In this document: positions 35,901 through 40,890 of the stretch, in pieces | How positions within the stretch are numbered: position 1 is the first letter of the stretch | Layout: each line of letters begins with the position of its first letter | NCBI GenBank assembly: GCA_033763735.1 | Contig: JANRJY010000124.1 | Location: 1 to 40,890, forward strand | Origin: JANRJY01 sp033763735 | GTDB lineage: Bacteria; Bacteroidota; Bacteroidia; Cytophagales; UBA9547 | Direction: 5' to 3' | Length of the DNA stretch: 40,890 nucleotides | Made by a program: the position numbers and the translations under genes | The notes under the pieces: model-generated | Databases searched by the model: none | What the model was told of the DNA's origin: nothing | What the model saw: only the letters and a program-made list of their open reading frames with translations

Positions 35901-38113
35901 TAAATACTTTGACAAGTCAAACCACTGTTTCTGTAACATTAAGTGTGCCGGGAATAGGAGGATGTAATCCAATTAATGTGAGTACTCCAACTCCAGTAAC
36001 TATAAATATGCCAAATTCTGTCGGTTCTATTTCTCTGCAATACCCTTCAGGTGTTTGTAATGATTGGAATCAAACGGCAGCTGTGAATGGTATTACTACA
36101 GGGGCAACGGTAATTAGTACATTTGCAGGTAATAGTTTAACAGTAGCTCCTAATGGTAATATTACTTTTGCAAATAAACCTGTTGGTACTTATAATACTT
36201 ATCAATATATAGGTAACCCTTCAAATGCTTTGGATTGTCCTGTTCAGACTTCTAATGTCGTTCAATTTATTCTTAAAGCGCCTTATGCAAAACCAAGCAA
36301 TATTACACCTCAGGCATTTGGCTATCCTGCTACCTCTTATTGTAAGGATGTTACAGGTAAGATTTCTCCAATTGGAATTGATCCAAACGTAGGAACTGGT
36401 AGAACCTCATCATTTGCAGATTTGGCTAATGGAGCTGATGGTCCGGTTTTAACAGCAAGCAATGGACAATTTGATCCTACGGCTTCTACTGTGAATAATG
36501 TAAATGGTCAACCATATACCATTCTATGGCAAGTTAATGAGAACCAATGTAACACTTATAGCGAACAAGTCACAATTAAAGTATTTAACAAACAATTGAT
36601 ACCTAACTTGGTGTACAATCAAGGTTCAGATGTTAACTCCCTTGGTGTTTGTAGTGATATTGGTAATATTGGTCTTGTTAGCGGTATAACATCCTCTGGA
36701 TCCAATTGGAAATTCAGTCAATTAAGTAATATTCCTAATGTTACAGTAGATGCAAATACGGGTAATGTGCAAGTACCAACGTATATTACAGGAACATCAG
36801 GAAATGATAGAGTTCGAGTGTTAACTATTGGTTTATCATTAACCACTACGGGAGCTCCTAATTGTCCTGTGGATAACAAACAGTATACCATTACAGTTAC
36901 ATCTAAGGTTAAAACGGATACAACGATTAGTTATGGTAATTTAAATGCCTTTGGAGTTTATTGTGCTGATCCTAATGTGCAGCCAATTTCAGTATCAAGC
37001 TTTAGTGGAGGTGCATTTAGCTATAGTGTATTTGATGGATCAGAAGGAGGTAATTTATCACTTAATCCGGTAACGGGGACTATATCACCTGCCGCATCTA
37101 CGCCTGGTAAATATAGAGTGCAGTATATTATTCCTAAAACAAATGCCTGCGGTGTACAATCTGTAATAGGTGCTGATTTTACAATTACTTCTTCAGTTGG
37201 TGGTAAAATTATTGGAACAGACACAAATGTATGCGTAGGATCATCGAAAGCAATTAATATTGATGGCATTCGTCCAAATTCATATGTTCAATGGCAATAT
37301 TTTGATAATGCTTCAAGTAATTGGGTGAATTATAAAGATTCTAAATTGTGGGCGACTAGTTTTGCTAATGTTGAAACCGATCCTATTTTAACCAATTCAA
37401 ATACTAGATGGAGAGCTAATGTTGCTTTCGCGGGTTGTTTACCTAGTAATTCAAGTGAGATTAAGTTTAATGTTGTTTCAAAACCTACGGCAGGTGTTGC
37501 AACAGGTTGGGAATATGATATTTCAACAGGAAAAACCAATGGAAACAAAACCTTTATTACACTTTGTAATAAAAATTCAACTTCAATTAAATTGAATCCG
37601 GGTTACATTGGTGATAAGATTAAATGGTATGCAAGTCCTGAAAATGATTCTACTGTTTATCCTTTAGGAGGTCCGAATATGGAAAGAGCATTAACCACTG
37701 AAAAAGCAGATAGCTTACTCACTGATTTTGAAAAAGATGAATATTCAAAAGATACCAGACGTAAGTACTATTGGGCTGAAATCAGAAATACGGGTTGTAC
37801 TAAGGATGTTGCATATTCCAATGTGGTAACTGTTGAGCTTTGCAAACGTTATGAAAACATTCCTAATGCATTGGCTCCAAATGCAAAAGACCAAGCAAAC
37901 GCAATATGGGATATCAGAGGTTTGCGTTTGAAATCAGGTGCTTTGGTTAAAGTGTATAACAGATACGGAATTGAAGTGTACACTGCGACCGGTGATCAAG
38001 TGAATACCAATCCTTGGGATGGAGGTGGAATGCCTGCAGGTACTTACTATTACTGGATTGACGACCGTACCGGTGGACAGCCTAAAACTGGTGCTGTAAC
38101 GATTATCAAATAG
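20957..38113 (+). CDS. Giant (5,718-aa) T9SS type B surface protein with GH-like N-terminus
   Basis: I place the start at ATG 20957, which gives a signal peptide (1-29, ending SIAQ). An upstream TTG at 20804 is in frame but would bury that signal. Domains: a glycoside-hydrolase-like region about 30-670, with VEVGNEMIWN (N404-E405) and LYEGG (E553) resembling the acid/base and nucleophile of clan GH-A barrels; two LamG-plus-beta-sandwich units about 680-1430; Ig/PKD and other beta-rich segments; a third LamG about 2680-2905; six ~84-aa repeats about 3250-3754; four ~270-aa Ig-Ig-PKD super-repeats about 3754-4843; a module shared with the 591-aa protein about 5020-5510; and a type B sorting domain 5634-5718 (IPNALAPN...VKVYNRYGIEVY...NPWDGG...GTYYYWI). 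The type B domain implies T9SS export and cell-surface retention. Role: adhesin or glycan-binding filament, by inference. Hydrolase activity is unproven. Confidence 0.93.
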   Translation: MKTNYSNYLKWVFLLVTSFLLLSNKSIAQPNTCLKIGMNVNGNPYYGPALMMKDAFKQSSAWSTQSQSFTLSSGGAGWQTGLYYAIPTDANGWPTQGLPVPQLITSADNGYNTLITGTFNGITMSNYTLRELPFALPAARLYVYWKGNGTFNMTYQDGVYNIMSTVPGTFGTTSVPNSYDVANFPGAGVGLTPTWVGGNLGFVSNTAGVNDVHYAMLDLSVVPAAQRAIGGNIAGIRTQLNQTPNGGNYLRDIKIIYPNLDAAYGSTANTNNFAGWSNSFVTQSGGSTEYFMSRPFHPRYLDVFRGFSTLRFMAAMGANGVTERYDQSWTQRKTPDYYSYTCGHDGKSSISMPYEILIRMANEVQANPWFNIPPSADVPHMQSFAKLVHDSLNSNLNPYVEVGNEMIWNFAPGFNSTFVLFNYANINGIDFGTAFANLERQAWGAFINEFGPDSGRVKRVLAGQAVNPYIVDSRSAIHYQRGENWDYNSITWYFSAFPGNPSWPNNITPANVINNYLIPSVATPNTFNDSYINCIWKHGPTTTSYGKKMSLYEGGLSGYDATGGPAAPYFYDNYQMVKHDPAVRALYNQAIDSVRNYPFVEEINHFIDWGGQYTASNGTRIPAHGYGALTTMFADTTVSIPLTGLQFGSYTINAGNYNLPWKELRSNFPVTSVCSPVIQSNNIAAGNALKLLDTKQQYTLINGGTNVSNLSNYTFEFWVRPEKNGAQDIISFSNSGNSSSNIVGINSVGRVYWQINNTAGTNLSNLIGFQLLPNQWYHIAAVQSGGALTLYVNGTVVANGSAVGTYNTNRFILGASRIGGAAVQNYFRGQIDEVRIWNGAAVGLNDVRDFMCKKLNPTHPNFASLANYYKFDTISGFNLYDSQSGTFANNSIINATTSTGIGYYALSGAAIGDQSVNIYPPSWGGISLSYNNTNGDIMQVYNLGSGSPEGVHIYYVGTTPSYNTKPKYYTSMANQYYGVFCANGVNPKYDVTYYYQGNAGASSNPYWNRLVSRADNSVLSWQHSGARLDEVSKSLILACKSTYRGEYILGVRQNQVVNRPGSGRAMMFQNQGLSGVIPYQRPEDYTISFWFYNWGGRSSGNLLGFRMPGGCQPSNEFMMSNQGSNDDGTFTYRVNGCGRPYTGIYWNASGGINGLVNEWNHFALVRQNGSVSAYMNGILTTNFSIPNDGAPFLKEFTVGGQIGFGGPTWGGVDEISIWKNAFTQTEIQQMMCQKITPAHPQYCNLDMYFNFDEGQGSVLENFLGAGDLEFPYNPIWSVSGASIGDKSAFNYQSPQSVTLTHPDGDAANLQLINKGGNVFGAHLYYVDGAPYYTGALPAGVQSLDTSRYWGMFVVPNQGSRDNNAWAAPLLNYSYGPNKRINPAAIGTYSFIERRNNSYMNWKQDPSVSNNTTTQGISMIYGALSVIGWNAATEEFIVADLNGYITGDYVTLYAPQGYPTGGANFANRWMTLSVSGPNTVKLFDYYYGNGVQTFSNGGSLPQYIAKGYSAFQPLTVTSVNTGTQTLTVSNMLDFATNDPVILGIQAGGVIPGNMNLNSNWCYGFNANITGTNTLTIGNPCGYNMNTVGTAPIRVSKIAQGQKLEWVLSSTTVNGFQFTNTVPTVAGIIGQTTACQGATQLTYRVKTPLDINAQSFLWRGTSGLVLGPSTKDTITVNIVGAAGSVQTLTVQGINNVGRSIPVTLNITVSGTGYLSQPLLGPPAVCAGTGGNAFNFATAISPQPISMFWTITGGGAITASTVNTASAPTATVSVSGTSSKVTLSLYANYACGVSLVNFNNIDVSPIPNTSLVVIGDSLCNSDNSTGAKISVRNSELGVTYYLWNGGTLITTGTGNGSTLQMTYPKASLPTWTTQTLTIRAQSGYSTYLCPVAPVTLTQPAYALMGATLTGAQLTPTLLAPSSFCYDWSSGQASAFMLTITGAQPGVTYQAQYQDITIPNGSPLGAPFYYPISNLATAQTSTVVLNVQPGAFPYWLNYNAPTTITATAQPPGCPTQYISVRTTITTNYQAPVVTPSRLSGPGIGIRLAGDDDRNACGAPGSPNTYFTTANGGAPTVFTGRTITVAAGTRATNWTTFTRSGGSITLADVANNDVLILIATNGAGTGATSYPSNGGGINLNGTKLYVRNVNAGAGTFELSNTRNGASITWNAGTFTQMNFWAPVTIDIVSGSPSSLTIPARFLTLNGGSTGLNLYSQIQFESNNTQDGYSYNGTVQNLLNGGGGFQNGNRTYFVASIAGTGNNTFMLGAINPSSGEAPMPYFAGKGIAYWSTSNNIVTVFQGDLTDYMQAGDILRDMSDNLIGVISGFNVFGGNGPRQILLQATPSFGSAASGSTFSWIHPIANFGNAFSIVLKSGTSAYTSGGYTWKVTPSTAVTNLAGAGGGGTYNAATGILTNTNADATNNKSGLQITWNPTFSGLATINVVARNQCGVSTNSAEPNTPGYNRTTYGVYVDRGLPATPSSIVNAGVQLCDNPSLTNVSVNLQSSEQARGGYQWIIKNAGTSTINPATTSFNNNPCAWSRDPLLTATSGLKEFVCCGGPPPNQCLVGGGANFGGQYGGGPAYPFDGMLEVLPANAANTANINWDQNFTGVATVCTRSYGCGNYLTNMLSSPWVCSNITISGIPALTGTALAGPTSRCYGPGTSNYVGSNPNAGSFNYFMENALNVGLKIFYNFPGNNNNNSTSVQSFGPLGNLVAGGAYITDRFGATNNAMNINGSLNNVADCCGGGEWQSVGLKNRFTLGAWIRPADVNTGSVKMIYGGDDNAGIYIADNKFGFYARKNGNTAIFPANFTGGCMGGNGATTVPGITITPGVWQHVAMSFVNSGAIATAKFYYNGALITTMTATGAGVQNGYGMNVGEWRWCGNNWNGGLDDIVVYNRDLTDWEVQALNTVTSIPVTSPAGTIAVSTGILTWSPTFTGIANIGVVPIGCSNPGYPFYSTVTVTSFPTITGVQGFNPSSCTAGASGSVQITIVGFTGSNGTLFNVDLNNDLVFEAVGTITSGVILVNTGLPSGSIITNVTIRQQGSLCTPATFPYSYVVGGGVAPSSTPGVSLSSSNPACSGSNAQVQVSGSQNSVNYYALLNGSVASTSTVVGTGGNINLTVLGAGVLTASGANQVYNFRVVAASTGCPSITLGGIGSLTVTGPSIAGTITGAPNPVCSGNNTLLTVTGSTGLIQWMNSTVSGSAGFANIVGANSATYASPVLNTNTWYAVQVTNGSCPTVSVTSAVTVTSPVATPVFTYGALPYCNNASIPAPTGTFSGGSFSTTSAGLSALLNTLTGAIGTSAPAGIYFITYVVNPIGGCPSVVGVNSLTITGLPATPAFTYNNPNCSNVAITTATSSNLIGGAFSSSSTGLSGYLNTANGSISAPNTLSGTFVVSYIIPSAGGCPVVSTTSNVTVTPLPATPVFNYGTGPWCNSGPASITTVSGVSGGAFSATGGVPINASTGNIAASTLSGTFTVTYTIAAAGGCPSVTGTNTVTLTGVSSTPSFTYGNAPYCNSTIAGIITSSGISSGYFIGSGALNAIINTLTGSIPTNTLSGTFTVTYFKPAVGGCTSVSGSNTVTITGLPATPTIAYASPFCTIGANPLPTVTGAVGGSVFSAAPAGLAFVSTSTGQINLSGTTQGVYTVSYTIPASGGCPAVVGTVGGVTINSLPGLLFGYTPNNVCTSASTTLTTGGTFLAGGSYASAPSMGAGLNASTGAVTPASLSAGAYLVSYTVNVPGCGNVTSAAGSALTITGTATAGTINGPATPICYNTATVVTLSGFAPANATIQWYQSTVSGTGPWTAVGASASTYVTNSLTSNNFYIATINNGICPTVTVASAFTVNVTPQSQGGTAAVTSSLPICAGSNANVQVTGNVGNIQWQSSNNSVAGFTDISGATSTPYATATLPADTWFRVVATNGAGCTPAISNPVLVSTTLCGITAAFTSTGTRFCEINSSGTGITFTDNSSTQAGSTITGRAWTFTGGTPSSTVLGVVTSGYNVNVKYLTPGVYSVLLSVSGTGGVSSTFTGIVTIDGVSTVGAVTVAATPICYNTSASVTIGGNNSGAAIQWASSTDLATYTSIGGANTNTYGTVLTTTTGFRAIITNGVCPAVTSTASVVSVNGQALSGTISGPSGTLCLGSPVALTLAGQQGSNIAWYVSNIPAFTSSTLLGNGNSLNTTANLTTAYYRVYVTNGASCTTVNSLNFVLNSSTCGINAVISLTGNNRLCANPNATFNFSDASSSSGTLSGWNWNFGTGAVPATSSVQNPGNVVYATAGVRTVGLTVTGTGGVTGTATYTITVDGLATAGTASSLTTIPLCYNTAANLTISGSSGAIQWQSSPDNTVWSDIASANATSYNTGNLTATTYYRATVTSGVCPVQTTGLVTATVTPDANTGTLSGPTGVCVASSQTMQTTGAVGTITWQESNDGSTWAVVGTGATLTKSIPYSPTSYYRVLVYNGAGCATTSSSNLLVNASVCGITPSLTLASSSRVCANPSASFSFTDNSSSAGTITGRTFVITGPTGVTSILGTVASPQTYNFASNTSGVYTATLYLTGTAGASATSAGVVFTIDGVSNAGTISSGTAIPYCYNTSGNLTVTGFTADAINWGVSTPGVGFAGSIGTGASLATPLQTTDAQYVVTVTNGVCPAVVSAPFAATMLAQATVSGFVNNAGVGCYGAPYVISVNGLVGTVTDWGYSLNNSGGPFASVGSGSTLSRNAAVSGNFEYYQVTLQNGATCASVLVNAPAISITGCTATAIINSTVNPNLCLSEAQGQGIVFTDASTSGGPIVAWAWDFGSGASLATSSVQNPPVITYSTPGAKTVILNITAAGGVTSQATKTFTIDALPVAGTISVDKNQACAGSTVNLSVANSSVTSGIWNYTTSSPFGTGSFANPNGVSVGSAATTWTFQYSGTNGTCTVPATSNTQSVAVTVQPTATISYATTPMCKTSTQDAVLSGYTVGGVFTSSPTGYVNSSTGQLQNLNTLTSQTTVSVTLSVPGIGGCNPINVSTPTPVTINMPNSVGSISLQYPSGVCNDWNQTAAVNGITTGATVISTFAGNSLTVAPNGNITFANKPVGTYNTYQYIGNPSNALDCPVQTSNVVQFILKAPYAKPSNITPQAFGYPATSYCKDVTGKISPIGIDPNVGTGRTSSFADLANGADGPVLTASNGQFDPTASTVNNVNGQPYTILWQVNENQCNTYSEQVTIKVFNKQLIPNLVYNQGSDVNSLGVCSDIGNIGLVSGITSSGSNWKFSQLSNIPNVTVDANTGNVQVPTYITGTSGNDRVRVLTIGLSLTTTGAPNCPVDNKQYTITVTSKVKTDTTISYGNLNAFGVYCADPNVQPISVSSFSGGAFSYSVFDGSEGGNLSLNPVTGTISPAASTPGKYRVQYIIPKTNACGVQSVIGADFTITSSVGGKIIGTDTNVCVGSSKAINIDGIRPNSYVQWQYFDNASSNWVNYKDSKLWATSFANVETDPILTNSNTRWRANVAFAGCLPSNSSEIKFNVVSKPTAGVATGWEYDISTGKTNGNKTFITLCNKNSTSIKLNPGYIGDKIKWYASPENDSTVYPLGGPNMERALTTEKADSLLTDFEKDEYSKDTRRKYYWAEIRNTGCTKDVAYSNVVTVELCKRYENIPNALAPNAKDQANAIWDIRGLRLKSGALVKVYNRYGIEVYTATGDQVNTNPWDGGGMPAGTYYYWIDDRTGGQPKTGAVTIIK
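23010..25250 (+). repeat. Tandem LamG-plus-sandwich duplication inside the giant gene
   Basis: Two consecutive units of roughly 370 residues (about 23010-24110 and 24130-25250) share the same order. A LamG/concanavalin-like jellyroll (YTFEFWVRPE; YTISFWFYNW) ends in IDEVRIWNGA or VDEISIWKNA, then FMCKKLNPTHP or MMCQKITPAHP. A second sandwich with GVHIYYVG or GAHLYYVD follows. LamG domains commonly bind glycans. Confidence 0.75.
30704..32218 (+). repeat. Six tandem ~84-aa repeats in the giant gene
   Basis: Units begin near 30704, 30956, 31211, 31457, 31709 and 31964, spaced 246-255 bp. The pattern per unit is (A/S)TPxFxYxxxxxC, then GGxFS, a (L)N(A/T)xTGxI turn, LSGTFxVxYxI, GGCPxV and (V)TITGLP. 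Each has a conserved Cys pair, about 50-60 residues apart, that could form a disulfide. The sixth unit is the most diverged. Confidence 0.85.
32218..35485 (+). repeat. Four ~270-aa Ig-Ig-PKD super-repeats in the giant gene
   Basis: Units start near 32218, 33058, 33858 and 34669 and end near 35485 (800-840 bp each). Each has two Ig-like domains (the first opening with CYNT; the second usually with GAxCxT and an STCGI- or SVCGI-like end), then a PKD-like domain (RLCANPxAxFxFxD, GVxxVxLxVxGTGG). It closes with TIDGxxxxG, which leads into the next unit. The period is higher-order: three different domains repeat as one block. Confidence 0.8.
36012..37482 (+). repeat. Copy 2 of the ~490-aa module shared with the small T9SS gene
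   Basis: This is the counterpart of 9415-10870. It sits next to last in the giant protein, before one more Ig-like segment and the type B sorting domain. The block 36335-36583 aligns without gaps to 10318-10566, with 68 of 83 residues identical by my count. 36368-36415 is identical to the complement of 10486-10533. Confidence 0.9.
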
Positions 38114-38134
38114 AAAGTATCATAATTATATTAG

Positions 38135-38167
38135 AAAAAAGTCCGGTGAGTAGCCGGACTTTTTTTT
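38135..38167 (+). terminator. Intrinsic terminator after the giant gene
   Basis: AAAAAAGTCCGG (38135-38146), loop TGAGTAG, CCGGACTTTTTT (38154-38165) form a perfect 12-bp stem with a T-run. The A-run on the other arm makes it potentially bidirectional. Confidence 0.92.
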
Positions 38168-38178
38168 GTACACACCTT

Positions 38179-38730
38179 CGTCATTGCGAACACTCATTTG
38201 TAATGATAATGCCTCCCCCTGACCCCTCCAAAGAGGGATAACCCCGCACCCTTTCCTACAGAGTGGGGAGTGCCGATGCCAGTACTTACATACCATTTAT
38301 AATTTACACCTATTTGAGTATTAACCGAATATGTTGAAGAAGTGCCATTTTGTTTTGAAACACGAAAAAATACGGCAGTATTGTTGAGAGCAAGTGGGTT
38401 GGAAACGAACCAAAGAAAAATTCAAGAAAAATCCCGAAAACTTTCGGGACCACGCACATCCTTCGCTCCACCCCGCTTTTTTTTCGGGCAGCCACTCTAC
38501 AAATCGAGATTACCTTTAAAGAAACGAAAATTTATCTTGCTGAAATTGAGAAACAAAGTGAACGTCATTTATATTGACTTTTTTGCAAAAAATTAACTCT
38601 CGCAATGACGTGTTCGTCATTCCGAACAGAGTGAAGCAATCTCTCCTCAACGTCAAAGCTAACTCGTGAAGCAATCTCAAATATTCAAGTACACAAATAG
38701 AGATTGCTTCGTTGCACTCGCAATGACGTA
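38179..38730. repeat. Cluster of dispersed palindromic repeats
   Basis: No gene is seen between the giant gene and the glutamine synthetase gene; the stretch is made of repeat pieces. CGTCATTGCGAA occurs at 38179-38190. CCCTC/GAGGG forms a small hairpin at 38224-38237 within a CCTCCCCCTGACCCCTCC-like element. TCCCGAAA/TTTCGGGA forms an 8-bp hairpin at 38432-38449. A large imperfect inverted repeat runs from CGTCATTCCGAACAGAGTGA (from 38615), with GAAGCAATCTCT, to AGAGATTGCTTC (38699-38710) and CTCGCAATGACG. Another CTCGCAATGACG begins near 38598, and GAAGCAATCTC recurs near 38668. The GTCATTGCGA/GAAGCAATCTC palindrome is a widespread mobile-looking repeat in environmental bacteria. Confidence 0.75.
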
Positions 38731-38739
38731 TAACTGCAT

Positions 38740-38773
38740 AAAAAAAGCCTCCCGAATTCGGAAGGCTTTTTTT
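38740..38773 (-). terminator. Intrinsic terminator of the glutamine synthetase gene
   Basis: AAAAAAAGCCT-C-CCGAATTCGG-A-AGGCTTTTTTT is a long stem with one internal C/A mismatch. It lies about 20 bases downstream of the glutamine synthetase stop and has T-runs on both strands. Confidence 0.9.
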
Positions 38774-38795
38774 CAATCAAACAAAGTAGTTTGGA

Positions 38796-40890
38796 TTATT
38801 TAACAAATAACAACTCTCTGTATTTTGGAAGTGGCCAAAATTCATCACCAACCAACAATTCAAGTTTATCTACATGGTAACGAATCAAGTCAAAATATTC
38901 ACCTTTAATTTTGTGACAATAATCTAATGCACGTTGGTGACCATCTTCTACATCGTTAGCTTTTTTGCGAGCCTCTAACATTGCTTCTGATTTTTCAATC
39001 ACAATAGAAACATGCTCCGAAATTGATTTGATTATATCCACTGTTGATTTATAAGATTTGGCATCTATACCTATATCTTTTTGGCCTTTCACATTTTCAA
39101 TCAACATTGATTGATATTGGAGAGCCGCAGGAATAATTTGATTTACAGCCAAATCGTACATAGTACGTGATTCAATTTGAATCTTTTTCACATAAGTTTC
39201 CAACATGATTTCGTGACGAGCATGAAGTTCAACATCGGTAAATACTCCATGATCGGCAAACATTTTCACTACTCTAGGCTCAAGGAAGAAATCAAGTGCC
39301 TCAGGAGTTGTTTTTACGTTTTTCAAACCACGTTTAGTTGCTTCAGTAACCCAATCTTCAGAATAGCCATTTCCTTCGAAACGTATTTTTTTAGATGCTT
39401 TCACATACTCACGCAATACGTTTACAATAGCTATTTCTTTTTTGGGTTCTTTTTTCAATTCTTTTTCGATATCAGCTTTGAATTTAACCAATTGATCGGC
39501 AACTACCGTATTCAATACAGTCATGCCATGGCCGTTATTTGCTGAACCTCCAACAGCTCTGAATTCAAATTTATTACCTGTAAATGCAAATGGAGAAGTA
39601 CGATTACGATCTGTATTGTCAAGAATTAAAGAAGGTATTTTGCTTATACCCAATTTCATATACATATTTTCTCCTTTGTCAACTTTAAGTTTTCCATTGT
39701 GTTCCAATTCGTCAAATACAGATGTTAAAGTTGCACCAAGGAATACAGAGAATATAGCTGGAGGCGCTTCGTTGGCACCTAAGCGGTGTTCGTTTCCTAC
39801 AGTAGCAATGGAAGCACGCATTAAGTCCGCATTGTCATGAACCGCTTTCACCACGTTAACGCAGAATGTTAAGAAAATTAAATTTTCTTTAGGTTTTGAG
39901 CTTGGTCCCAATAAGTTACGACCATTATTGGTTGCCATTGACCAGTTGTTATGTTTGCCTGACCCATTCACCCCTGCAAAAGGTTTTTCGTGAAAAAGGA
40001 TTTTGAAGTTGTGTTTGTCAGCAACTTTATCCATAACATCCATCATCAAAGCATTATGATCTACTGCCAGGTTGATTTCTTCAAATAATGGAGCAACTTC
40101 AAATTGAGAAGGTGCAACTTCATTATGACGAGTTTTAACAGGTATTCCAAGTTTTAATAGCTCAAATTCTGAATCAGCCATGAATGATAACACTCGTGGA
40201 GGAATAGAACCAAAATAATGGTCTTCTAATTGTTGGTTTTTAGATGATACTTGACCAAATAATGTACGACCAGCCATCACTAAGTCAGGGCGTGCTAAAT
40301 AAAGCGCTTTATCAATCAAGAAATACTCTTGTTCCGGACCTAAGTTGCAATACACTTTAGTAACTTCACTATCGAAATATTCCTGCATAATTGCAGTAGC
40401 AGCTTTATCCAAAGCATCAATTGATTTTAATAGAGGTGCTTTGTAGTCAAGAGCCTCACCTGTATAGGAAACAAAAATAGTAGGAATACAAAGTGTTTTT
40501 CCATATCCTAAGTCCATTATAAATGCTGGAGATGTTGGATCCCATCCTGTATATCCACGAGCTTCAAACGTAGAACGAATTCCACCATTAGGGAAAGAAG
40601 AAGCATCCGGTTCTTGTTGAATCAAGGCCGATCCTTTGAAAGCTTCTATGGCACGACCATCGGCAGTTGGTTCAAAAAAAGCATCATGTTTTTCGGCTGT
40701 GCTACCGGTTAAAGGTTGAAACCAGTGTGTATAATGTGTAACACCTTTGGAAATTGCCCATGCTTTCATGGCAGAAGCAATAATGTCAGCAAGTGCTGCA
40801 TCCATTTTTTCGCCTTTTTCGATACAAGCCATTAATTTCTTGTAGGTATCGCGAGGCAAATTTGATTTCATGTTTTCTAAACCAAAAGTA
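38796..40890 (-). CDS. glnN: Glutamine synthetase type III, 5' end beyond the window
   Basis: This is a type III glutamine synthetase, which makes glutamine from glutamate, ammonia and ATP and is the main form in Bacteroidota. Numbered from the internal Met at 40871, it shows VTHYTHWFQPLTG (39-51), QQEPDASSFPNGGIR (85-99), GPEQEYFLID, HFGSIPPR-like YFGSIPPRV, HEKPFAGVNGSGKHNNWS, RLGANEAPPAIFSVFLG and NRTSPFAFTGNKFEFRA. That Met is probably not the true start: the frame stays open to the window edge with T-F-G-L-E-N just before it. This resembles the family's conserved (H)VFxxxxM segment before LP, and family members are about 725-730 aa. About 30-40 N-terminal residues therefore lie outside. 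A strong terminator follows; the promoter is not in the window. Confidence 0.96.
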   Translation of the reverse strand, partial: TFGLENMKSNLPRDTYKKLMACIEKGEKMDAALADIIASAMKAWAISKGVTHYTHWFQPLTGSTAEKHDAFFEPTADGRAIEAFKGSALIQQEPDASSFPNGGIRSTFEARGYTGWDPTSPAFIMDLGYGKTLCIPTIFVSYTGEALDYKAPLLKSIDALDKAATAIMQEYFDSEVTKVYCNLGPEQEYFLIDKALYLARPDLVMAGRTLFGQVSSKNQQLEDHYFGSIPPRVLSFMADSEFELLKLGIPVKTRHNEVAPSQFEVAPLFEEINLAVDHNALMMDVMDKVADKHNFKILFHEKPFAGVNGSGKHNNWSMATNNGRNLLGPSSKPKENLIFLTFCVNVVKAVHDNADLMRASIATVGNEHRLGANEAPPAIFSVFLGATLTSVFDELEHNGKLKVDKGENMYMKLGISKIPSLILDNTDRNRTSPFAFTGNKFEFRAVGGSANNGHGMTVLNTVVADQLVKFKADIEKELKKEPKKEIAIVNVLREYVKASKKIRFEGNGYSEDWVTEATKRGLKNVKTTPEALDFFLEPRVVKMFADHGVFTDVELHARHEIMLETYVKKIQIESRTMYDLAVNQIIPAALQYQSMLIENVKGQKDIGIDAKSYKSTVDIIKSISEHVSIVIEKSEAMLEARKKANDVEDGHQRALDYCHKIKGEYFDLIRYHVDKLELLVGDEFWPLPKYRELLFVK

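Noticed and set aside
38342..38596. 84-codon plus-strand frame after the giant gene
   Set aside because: It crosses several palindromic repeats, has no family signature or promoter, and its translation has an arbitrary composition.
38516..38776. 86-codon minus-strand frame
   Set aside because: Most of it is the translation of the GTCATTGCGA/GAAGCAATCTC repeat and of the glutamine synthetase terminator.

Overview
The window looks like a low-GC Bacteroidota chromosome, probably an uncultured Chitinophagales/Sphingobacteriales-like lineage. Evidence: a Bacteroidota-type RpoC followed by a DUF3467 gene, promoters of the TTTG-N17..21-TAnnTTTG type, type IX secretion (T9SS) C-terminal domains of both type A and type B, a GH97 lipoprotein and a type III glutamine synthetase. 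No CRISPR array, transposase, rRNA or phage gene was seen. The only RNA gene is tRNA-Asn(GTT).

Layout. (1) 1-1.7 kb: the 3' end of a Uma2-family nuclease gene and an L-rhamnose-isomerase-type sugar isomerase (minus). (2) 1.8-6.8 kb: rpoC, which lacks its usual rpoB neighbour and has its own promoter and structured leader, then a terminator, the DUF3467 gene and tRNA-Asn. (3) 7.0-10.9 kb: a GH97 lipoprotein convergent with a 591-aa T9SS-secreted protein. (4) 11.1-12.8 kb: a class I aldolase and a divergent GntR/UTRA regulator, with paired palindromic operators placed on the two promoters. (5) 12.8-14.6 kb: an orphan MlaF-type ABC ATPase overlapping an RmlB-type dTDP-glucose dehydratase gene. 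(6) 14.6-19.6 kb: a five-gene minus-strand operon, siaA-like phosphatase > siaB-like kinase > siaC > acpH-like > zinc-ribbon/GT-B-like protein. (7) 19.8-20.8 kb: a small lipoprotein and an AT-rich promoter region. (8) 20.96-38.1 kb: one gene for a 5,718-aa secreted protein. (9) 38.1-40.9 kb: a patch of dispersed repeats, then the type III glutamine synthetase gene, cut by the window end.

The giant protein starts with a signal peptide and a glycoside-hydrolase-like domain (NE and YEGG motifs). It continues with two LamG-plus-sandwich units, a third LamG, six ~84-aa repeats and four ~270-aa Ig-Ig-PKD super-repeats. It ends with a ~490-aa module and a type B (gliding-motility-associated) sorting domain. 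The same ~490-aa module makes up almost all of the small T9SS protein 10 kb upstream, which instead ends in a type A sorting domain. The two copies share a 48-bp block of perfect DNA identity. This module pair, joined to two different surface-attachment routes, is the most unusual thing in the window.

The second notable unit is the Sia-type partner-switching set (sensor phosphatase, kinase and SiaC with its Thr68), which lacks a SiaD cyclase and is co-transcribed with acyl-carrier-protein phosphodiesterase and glycosyltransferase-like genes. The third is the aldolase/gntR switch, in which both promoters and both operators can be read directly.
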